This document shows, piece after piece, positions 55,860 through 64,000 of a stretch of DNA of 64,000 bases. Both the position numbers and the translations under genes were made by a program. Origin of the DNA: Salarias fasciatus (Eukaryota > Chordata > Actinopteri > Blenniiformes > Blenniidae); the NCBI RefSeq assembly GCF_902148845.1, contig NC_043746.1:6423555-6487554 (forward strand), written 5' to 3'. The notes beneath the pieces are model-generated. The model saw only the letters and a list, made by a program, of their open reading frames with translations, searched no databases and was not told the DNA's origin. Each line of letters opens with the position of its first letter. Position 1 is the first letter of the stretch.

Positions 55860-57796
55860 ATGTTGGCTGAAGGTTTCCTCAGACTGCTGCACTACAGGGA
55901 GGAGAGGAAGTTTGCTTCCAGGCAGATGGGATGGGAGACAAAGCCGCACTGTAGTGAGCCGGTAAACAGCGCCGCGCCCGACTCTGCAGACCTCCAGGTG
56001 CCTGAAGCTCCAACAGGTAAAAGACCACGGCAGCATTTTCTCAGGAAAACATTCAAGCAGCTGCCAGATTTTGTGTGAAATCTGACTTCTTTTACTGACT
56101 TGACTTTATCTCATTGCTGTCTTTAGTTCCCTGAGTTCCCTCTGACTGGCGTGGTTCCTCTTTTTTGTCAAACATAACTTTACAGCGACACATAATGAAG
56201 TGATAATAAGTAGGAACTTCAGCTAATAGCTGCACATTGGTTCTCAGCCCCATGGGATCAACATGCAGCTGTACGTTCCACAATATTGCAAAACCATTAT
56301 TTTATAATGACAGTGACCTTCTGATTAAGGTTGCGTTTTGTCATTGGAATGTGATTAACTGCGATTTTTTTTAAAATACAACACTCTATAAACATTTGCT
56401 TCAAAATAAAAGATCATACTGATGATTGGAAATGAAAAATTACCTAAGTTGTGGGGCAGCAAAAAATTACAAAAATTGAGGAACAAGTAACAACTGTGAC
56501 GTTAAGAATGTCATAACAGAGTGAAGCGTCAGTTCACAGGCTTGAAAGTGAAACACGTCAGGGTGGAACGAGGAATGAAAATCTGTACTCAGTTACAACT
56601 GTTGTTACAGAACAAAGTACTCTTCTCTGAAACTACTCAAAATACAGTGTTTAACTCCTTATAAATACTTCACCAGTGAGAAATCAATGCATTTTTCCTC
56701 TGCGAATGAAGTAAGTACATACAAAAGTAAATAGATGTAACGTTAAAGGATTTCCTGAAAGAAGAATGAATTTTTTGGTTACAGAGTAAACGGTGTCAGT
56801 TTGAACTACAAAGAAGTGACATTATTTGTAGAAATATAGATTACATGATGTTAAATTGTGACTATTAATAAAATCAAATAAGAGAAGATCTGTTAAGAGC
56901 TGTTTATTCAGCACCATCTTATTTAATACATCCTTATGCTTTGATAAAAATGCAAATACAAGTAAAATCTCTGGGTAATATTCTTTTCTTTTTTTACTTC
57001 CCATACGTGAATTGATTGATGTGTTATTTGATGTAAAACCTGAGTTTATTTCATTTGATGCTGGGTGAGAAAAGTGCTCATAAACTGCAACACCACAGCA
57101 AGTCCTGCAGTAACCAGTTGTTGTTGACCATCAGGGCTGGGCGTGGAGGGGCCGGACTCCACCCGGGCCCAGGGACTGAGAGCCAGCCCTCGGGGTCCTG
57201 CAGGCCTCTCGATCCCCGGCTGTTCGCCGATGCACATCGTGGACTGCAGCCTGCTGGAGCAGTACCCGGACCTGCAGGTGGTCGACCCCGGCCACTTCTC
57301 TCTCAACCCCTCCAGAGCCAGCCTCAGCCAGTTCAACCTTCTGTCTCCCTACCATGAAGCTCTCCCTCACCCGGAGCTGGCGGCCCCGCCGGAGCCTCAG
57401 GCCGACGCGCTGACATCCGTGCCGGACCAGGGTTACCTGGTGATGGGACACAGCGCCAACATCAGCCTGGATCTGCCCGGATCGGGCCTGGAGCCCATGT
57501 CCAACTCCGTGCTGAACGGGCTGCTGGAGAAGCAGCTGGAGGAGGTGTACATGCAGCACCTGACTGACAACCTGGCCCGGTGCAACTCCCACCTGGGGAA
57601 CAGCCTCCTGCACGGCCTGGTGCCCCCGCCGCAGCCCGGGAGCCAGGCGCAGGGGCCCGTGTCGCTGGAGGACAGTCAGGAAGACAGCTGCACTAAAGTC
57701 AGCCATCTGAACACCCACACCTTAGCTATCTGCTCATCCAACTTCAGCTCCCCGGTGCTGAGAATTTCAGAGGCCGCCGACCCCTATCTGCAGTGA
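55860..57796 (+). CDS. tasl: TASL-like TLR adaptor interacting with SLC15A4 (two exons)
   Basis: TASL (CXorf21) sits on endolysosomes with the transporter SLC15A4 and recruits IRF5 after TLR7-9 signalling. Exons 55860-56016 and 57135-57796 join in phase 1 and give 272 residues (human 301). The N-terminus MLAEGFLRLLHY parallels human MLSEGYLSGLEY, the peptide that inserts into SLC15A4. The block MSNSVLNGLLEKQLEEVYMQ matches human ISNAVLNEYLEQKVVELYKQ. Near the C-terminus VLRIS (L261-x-I263-S264) sits where human TASL has its pLxIS motif SLHIS, the IRF5-docking phosphosite, and only eight residues follow. The middle is Pro/Gly/Ser-rich and diverged. The intron separates the SLC15A4-binding peptide from the effector part. 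Could be a TASL paralogue rather than the strict orthologue. Confidence 0.8.
56017..57134 (+). other. tasl intron
   Basis: GT-AG intron between the two coding exons (GTAAAA donor, CATCAG acceptor). AT-rich, nothing else recognised. Confidence 0.7.
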
Positions 57797-58310
57797 AAAC
57801 ACTCTAAAAATGCATGACATGAAATGTGTTTCATCTCTTTTCCTCTCTGGTCTACCTTGAAATCTGCAATCACCCACATATAAACATCCCTGTGACAAAA
57901 CTAAACAACAGCAACCTCCTGTATCAGTGCTATTCTTACACAATGGCCCGTTGACTTATTTGATTAAGTGATATGCTTCGATTTGAGCTGCTTTCGTTTG
58001 CCATCTGCTGGCAGAGTGTGGTACTGCAATATTAAAAATTCACCTGACGTTGACTGCCATGTCTCATAAAGACACCAGAAGAAGAGAACAGATCTATCAT
58101 TTTTGTATTGAAACAATCTGCAATGCTGTATCAGCCTACATTTATTTCTGATTTTAGTTTAATTTAATCATGAAAATGACTTCTAATGAGATCAAATGTC
58201 ATCTGTGAGGTAGGACAATGCAAAGTGACAACATGCAATTTCAGATTTATACTTGTAGGAGAAACAGTTTACTGTTAGAAATAATCAATAAAGTATGAAT
58301 ACATTTCACT
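57797..58310 (+). other. tasl 3' UTR with poly(A) signal
   Basis: AATAAA at 58287-58292, about 490 bases after the stop. Inside it, minus-strand CCAGCAGATGGCAA (57998-58011) misses the CTCF consensus at one position. Confidence 0.45.
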
Positions 58311-60358
58311 GTATTATATGCATTTATCATACAGAGAAGCTATACAACACACTGACAAAAGACCTCTGACTTTATGACTGGACCAAGACATAAAAATCCA
58401 TTTTAACTCTACAACAGTAGAGGTAGAGAGGAACTCTCTGAAGGGGAGGAACGACGGCCACACTGAATATTGAAGTGCTATAAAAAAGCAAAATGCTAAT
58501 TAAAATGTGTTGATGTATATATTTTAACCATATTCCAAGTATAACAAAGTGTATTTTCTTTTACCGATTTTAAAACTGAGATCTGACTCCCAATGAAAAT
58601 AACATGAAATTGCCAAAGACAAACTTGGAATTGATATTATTATTTATCTGGGACCATCATGCCTTTCATTCCTCAGAACAGATCCTCCAGTACATGATGT
58701 AATGAATGTAACATTGCTTAGTTATATGAATTTCCAAATCAAAGCTGTTTATGTGTAAAAATGTGGGATTAATTAAAATTTGTTTTCCAGCTGTTTTCCA
58801 AAGAAGTTTGCATCTTGTCAATCATGCCACTCAGATATATTTGGGCTAATAAAGCTCACGAGTCCAGATCCAGCTGCTGCAAAGCAATTACATTCAGAAA
58901 TGTCACTGTGGGGTTTGCAGCAGGGACCAGAAGAGCGAAAATATTGATGCTTCTCTGTCCAGGAGGTTTGGCTCTGGATTTTAAAGTCTGCAGAGTCAAA
59001 ACACAAGGACGTATCATTTCAGAACAGAGCGGAAAATCTGTCACACAGCCATCTGCAGTTGATGTGCATAACATGATCCAAAAGTCAGAACACTTTAAGA
59101 AATCGTGACGTAGTTTAACCACAGCGTTCATGAGTCTTTCACTGACATACTGAAGTCTATTCCAGATAGTGAGTGTAAAAACCACCAACATGGCTAACAC
59201 GGAGGGGGAAAGGAGCCAGTTTAGAGTCAAATATGGATTATTGAGTATATGATTCACTGGTAATGACATGAAAAGAAGCTGTAAATGAAACTTGTGGTCA
59301 CGGGGGCTGACGCAGGTCCCAGTTTAGGATGAACAAAAGGCAGCTTAATCCCAGGAAGGTCATCAGTCCGTCACAGAGCAAACACATAGAAATGACACCG
59401 ATTCATCTAATAAATATGTCTTTAGTGGGGGAGAACCAGAGGACCAGGAGACAGGAACCAATGCTACATGGTAGCATGTAAGGTCAGCATGGGGTCAGTA
59501 GATCTTTATATCCACAGTGAAGCCCTGCCTCATCCAATGATCCTATGATTTCTGATTCACCTGATTCACGATCAGGTTGTTTTATAACAAGAGAATCACA
59601 AACTGTAAATAGTATTCCGCAGTGAGGATAATAGTGATCCATTAACATGCACTAACATCCTCTTCGGAGGCCTGAGGCTTCGCTCGTCTGAGCTCAAAAA
59701 GATGGAAAACAGAGATTCAGTGAGGTTCTTCTGTAATTAATAGATTAGAGCTGGCAGTCTAATCAGGCTTTGTTGCATACGACTTCTGTCAGGAGATTAT
59801 TGCAGGTAATTCCCAGGTAATTTAGAACAGCTAATCTAAAAATTAAATATGAAGACAAAGAGCAGGAAAAATGAGATTTTCCCCCATGGGTGTTGTACAA
59901 ATCAAGTCAAGCCCCCCAGGAGATAGTGGGAGAAAATAGAGTCTTTGAAATATTCCTTGCAATTAGCTGCGAGTGTACAGAGAAATAACGTGACGATCAT
60001 CTGCATAAAGAAGTAACAAAGTCGCCCTTCATCACTCTGATAACATCACATATCAAATTCATATCAATGGATTAAATAACCACCTGCTCCGTACATATCT
60101 GAAAGGTCCTGGGAAGTCTTTACTGTTCGGAGGCTGACAGTGAACAAACTACGTCGTCTATGTAGGTAATGATTAAAAAAAACAGGAGTCTCTCAATCAA
60201 ATGGAAATGTTCATCAGACTTTATCACAGGAGACATGGTGGTATGTCAAAAATTAATGAACTTAATTAATGACATGGTGAGGGGCAGGGGGGATTATCAG
60301 GAGGGTATCTGTGCTGCTCTTGGTGAAGTCCTCAGTGCTATAGTTCAGCTGAAGAGAT

Positions 60359-60445
60359 CATCCATCCATCATCCATCCATCATCCATCCATCATCCATCC
60401 ATCATCCATCCGTCATCCATCCGTCATCCATCCATCATCCACCCA
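60359..60445. repeat. (ATCCATCC-ATC) tandem repeat
   Basis: Roughly eight copies of an 11-base unit ATCCATCCATC with a few T-to-G changes. Not a CRISPR array: there are no unique spacers. Confidence 0.9.
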
Positions 60446-62132
60446 TATGAGCATAAACACTACATACACTCATGAGCTCAATTTTGTTCTAATACTTTGT
60501 AAATCAGTTTGATATTTGTTTTGTAGATCATTAATCATTAGCACATACATACATAGTTTTTATTACACTGTTTTCTTAAATAAAACAGAAACTGGATGAC
60601 TTGGGTCTTCACCCTGATCGATGCTATCTTGAAAAACCATTAGTTAATCACTGTTAACACTTAATAACATCAAATATCAAGTGTTGCTATCAGTAATGAT
60701 CCACAGTCAAGGATGCAAAAAGAATTAAGGGGCGTTTATAAGCATTCAAATGCAGGAAGGAAACATGAAAAAAATAATTGAAATGACAAATACAGAAAGC
60801 TGAAATGTGTTTAAATACAATGTTAAAGTGGAATTGCTTGGTTACAACAAGATATGGAAACTTCCAGACTTTATTTTCAATGTGAAACTATTCAGAGAGG
60901 TTGTCTAAAAGCATGGTGGTGCTCAGGCAAACTGCTCAACATTCTAATATTTTTATTTTACTTTTAACATGCCTCTTCATTATTGCCGAAAAAAAAAATT
61001 GGCAGATCAGCAGATTCTGGTGAAAAAATACAACTGTTACTTAAGAGAGAAAAAGAGTGCATAATGCGTTACAACTTTCCAAAGGCAGCTGCAGCACATT
61101 TTAACACAACAGAAAAAAAGCCAGTCTGTTCAAAACTGTTGGAGAGGAGAAGTCACACCAGAAACATATTTGTTTATGGTGTAAATGACCCGAGCAGCAA
61201 CATTTACCCAACAAAGCTCCAGCTGTATTATTTGTGTAATTATAAAGAAAAAAACTAATTCTAACCGCCTTCCTCATGTCAGACAGAAAACTGAATAAAC
61301 AGCATTACTGAGAGAAATGAGGATTCACAGAAAGATGATAAACATTGAGTTTAATAAGGAGACACTGGAAGGGGCAGATATTGCTAATTAAAGTGCTTTT
61401 GTTGCCAAAAGATAAGATCTTCATATCTCTATAAAGTCTTTTCAATAATCATCCCACACCACATCCACAGTTACTTGTTTACTTGTTTATTAGAAATGAT
61501 ACACTGCAAATTAAACAAGGCGCACAAACACTAATTCCCTATTAATTTAGAGTTTCTGTCACTGTCTGAAACTAATTTGAACTGTGATGTTATTGGATCT
61601 GCAATAAATAAGTTCCAGTAGTCCAGTCTGTGTAAAAACTACATAACAAACCATGCTGAGGCAAAGTGTTGGAAAACACTAAGTTTTGAGGAGAAGATGC
61701 GCTCAAAAGTCAAACTATGGTTGGACAAGGTCAGAGAATATAAATATGAGGTGAGGCAACGTCCACTGAAGACTTGAAAACGTGATGTGAGTGTGTGTGT
61801 GCGTGTGTGAGTCTTGGTGAGTGATTCTTGTGGTAAAAAAAGCAAGGCCTCATTTCAAGATGAAAAAGAAAAACATTTAATGGTGAAAGAAAACGCAGAA
61901 GTTGATCCCATAGTAGTTGTAGTTTTGGTTGTAATGATTGTGTGTATGTGTCCATGTCTTTGTGTGTTTATGGGGACCAATGCTGGCTTGCAAATCTCAC
62001 TGAGGGGACCGATTTCTCTTTGGGGACAAGGAACCACAAACACATTAATTATATAGAAAGGGCTGGTTTTCAATGAACTGTACTATGAATTAATGTAATG
62101 TCTGTTGAAAACATGAGAAGATGTGGTTTGGC

Positions 62133-62133
<1 letters not shown>

Positions 62134-62183
<50 letters not shown>

Positions 62184-62294
62184 TGTTTGGGTGTCGCCCC
62201 CTTTGAGCTCTGTGCTGCTGGTTGGACACCACTGCTAGCTCAGGGATTCCTGTGCACATTAGTGGCTGCATGGGTCCTGCTCATGCTCTTGTTT

Positions 62295-62344
<50 letters not shown>
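62134..62344. repeat. Two (GT)n microsatellites upstream of slc9a2
   Basis: GT runs at 62134-62187 (one A interruption) and 62296-62344, just upstream of the first slc9a2 coding exon. Confidence 0.95.
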
Positions 62345-62347
<3 letters not shown>

Positions 62348-62439
62348 CTGTGCTCCCCTGGCTCCATATCCCCTGTCCTATTATCCCATTCCCTTTCTTT
62401 CTGTGCCTGTGTCTCCTGTCGCCCCAGCATGGCTGCAGG

Positions 62440-64000
62440 ATGGCCGCTCTGTGGACGCTCCCTCTGCTGTCGGCACATCTGTCGGGATGTTTGGCCCTCA
62501 CTCCTTCAGAGGAGCCCCCGCAGCCCCACAGCCTGTCCCCCTCGCTGGGGGGGAACAGCAGCGACTCCGGCCTGTCTGTGGACCAGCCCATGGCTCTGAG
62601 GGTGTTCAGTGTGGACTACCACCACGTGCAGGCTCCCTTTGAAATCGTGCTGTGGATCATGCTGGCCTCACTGGCCAAGCTGGGTAAGCCCCCGCTGCAC
62701 TCCCACTCATCTCTGCTATTGATGTGCAATGAATGGAACGGTAAAATCTGTCCAAAATTCACACCATGCATAATCAAAAAAACCTTATATAGTCCATATT
62801 TTCAAAGAACCGGAATGTCTTCATTATTTCCCGTAACACTTTTCTCACAATACGGCATCACTGTGTTCTCACAGCATGCTCTGGAAAAGATGAAAACAGC
62901 GATTCTGCAGTTTGATAATCTTCTGCCAATAAAGCCAGCAAGCAGCAACAACAAAAAGTCTTATTTTCTGATCATGGCCTGCTCCCGTCAGGGTTTCACT
63001 GGTCGGGCCGGGTGCCAGCCGTTGTCCCGGAGAGCTGCGTCCTCATCATGGTGGGCCTGCTGGTCGGAGGAGTGATCTACGGGGTCCGCCACTCCGCTCC
63101 CCCAACGCTCAGCGCCGACGCCTTCTTCCTCTTTCTGCTGCCTCCCATCGTGTTGGATGCGGGGTATTTCCTGCCGGGGAGGCTGTTCTTTGAAAACCTC
63201 GGCACCATTCTGTGGTCGGTTGACTTCTGTATCCGTTGCTATTGGGTTTGTTTTATTGAGGAGCGTGATGAGGTGTCCTTGTGGGAAATAATTCAGTTTG
63301 AAGGTGAAGACGTGTTCCCTCCTCCAGGTACGCGGTGCTGGGAACGCTGTGGAACGTGCTGGGCATCGGCCTGTCCCTGTACGGGGTCTGCCTGCTGGCC
63401 CCCGGCTCCCTGGGCGACGTCTCCCTGCTGCACTGCCTGCTCTTCGGCTCTCTGATCGCCGCCGTCGACCCCGTGGCCGTGCTGTCCGTCTTCCAGGAGA
63501 TGCACGTCAACGATCAGCTGCACATCCTGGTGTTTGGAGAGTCGCTGCTCAACGACGCAGTGACTGTGGTGAGGGCGGGAGCGGTGTGTGTGTGTGTGTG
63601 TGTGTGTTTTTCTACATTACTATGAGAGCATTTTAATCTCAGGTGCTGTACAAGCTGTTTGAGTCCTTCCTCCGCCTGCCGTCCGTGTCGGGGCTGGACG
63701 TGCTGCTGGGCGGCTGCCGGGTGGTGGTGGTGGGCCTGGGAGGCCTGTTCGTCGGCCTCTTCTTCGGCCTGCTGGCCGCCCTCACCTCACGCTTCACCTC
63801 CAAAGCTCAGGTCATCGCCCCGCTGTTCGTCTTCCTCTACTCCTACCTGTCCTACCTGACCTCAGAAATGCTTCACCTCTCCGGCATCATGGCGTGAGTC
63901 CTGCCGCCCTTCGCTTTGACCCTGAATCTAGTTCCTTGGTTAAATCAGACGTTTTGCTCCCGTGTTTGCTGCCTCTGCTCTCTGCAGCATCGTGACCTGC
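62440..64000 (+). CDS. slc9a2: Sodium/hydrogen exchanger, NHE2-type, 5' part (five exons, continues past window)
   Basis: Plasma-membrane Na+/H+ antiporter for pH and salt balance. Exons: 62440-62683, 62992-63214, 63328-63568, 63643-63893 and 63988 to beyond 64000; phases 1, 2, 0, 2 agree. The start at 62440 gives a signal-peptide-like [20 protein letters not shown]. Then follow [54 protein letters not shown], the conserved AAVDPVAVL, and [19 protein letters not shown] with the transport aspartate in the ND pair. [15 protein letters not shown] and [17 protein letters not shown] fit NHE2 better than NHE1, 3, 4 or 5. The regulatory C-terminus is outside the window. The exon-two donor (TG|GTCGGT) is weak but phase and homology demand it. 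A (GT)n run lies just inside intron three. Confidence 0.9.
63582..63607. repeat. (GT)n microsatellite just after an slc9a2 donor
   Basis: Starts about 13 bases into the third intron, which is only 74 bases long. Confidence 0.85.

Larger units (their letters stand above)
58311..62439. other. Intergenic region tasl - slc9a2
   Basis: AT-rich, no coding exon recognised. A diverged repeat piece near 59320-59390 (GGTCATCAGTCCGTCACAG) resembles the common fish GTCACCAGTCCATCGCAG segment. Microsatellites and a CATC minisatellite are listed separately. The last 100 bases probably hold slc9a2 5' leader, since CTGTCGCCCCAG at about 62416-62427 could be a splice acceptor. Confidence 0.5.

Noticed and set aside
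57131-57718. 195-codon minus-strand frame opposite the tasl second exon
   Set aside because: Shadow frame; the plus strand has homology, splice phase and a conserved C-terminal motif.
58815-59269. Frames of 97 and 137 codons on opposite strands
   Set aside because: No homology, no promoter or splice context; expected by chance.
60359-60445. Regular short repeats resembling a CRISPR array
   Set aside because: The units are contiguous without unique spacers, in a vertebrate genome; a simple tandem repeat.

Overview
The window is vertebrate nuclear DNA, most likely from a ray-finned (teleost) fish. Genes are split by short GT-AG introns, long (CA)n/(GT)n microsatellites are very dense, and degenerate fish-type SINE, LINE and MITE copies are scattered between genes. 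No prokaryotic, viral, CRISPR or rRNA features were seen. All gene calls rest on reading the protein, splice sites and codon phase by eye; no database search was possible.

Layout, left to right. 495-2478 (+): the 3' part of tbx22, from mid T-box to the stop. 2850-12700: an intergenic desert with microsatellites and a few candidate conserved noncoding blocks. 12820-17014 (-): a complete eight-exon chmp1b. About 17.3-22.1 kb: promoter and 5' leader territory of tent5d. 22106-25915 (+): tent5d, whose reading frame carries an extra segment of about 830 codons inside the poly(A)-polymerase fold. 27.5-35.9 kb: a microsatellite-rich intergenic region. 36790-38975 (-): a complete six-exon HMGN gene. 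39767-42645: a young 2.9-kb inverted-repeat DNA transposon sitting between two divergent promoters. 43273-51623 (+): a complete four-exon sh3bgrl. 53.7-55.3 kb: a TTAA-flanked MITE and a 5'-truncated LINE. 55860-57796 (+): a two-exon tasl-like gene. 62440 to the end (+): the first five exons of an NHE2-type sodium/proton exchanger, running off the window.

The order tbx22 - chmp1b - tent5d - hmgn - sh3bgrl matches human Xq21.1 (TBX22 - CHMP1B2P - TENT5D - BRWD3 - HMGN5 - SH3BGRL) apart from a missing brwd3, so the left 52 kb is an ancient synteny block. tasl and slc9a2 are joined to it here but lie elsewhere in humans. The genes do not form one pathway: a palate/craniofacial T-box factor, an ESCRT-III subunit, a cytoplasmic poly(A) polymerase, a nucleosome-binding protein, a thioredoxin-fold adaptor, an endolysosomal TLR adaptor and an ion exchanger.

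The points most worth a second look are the giant disordered insertion in TENT5D, the intron-bearing chmp1b at the position of the human X-linked pseudogene, the transposon in the hmgn/sh3bgrl promoter interval, and the splice-site oddities in tbx22.
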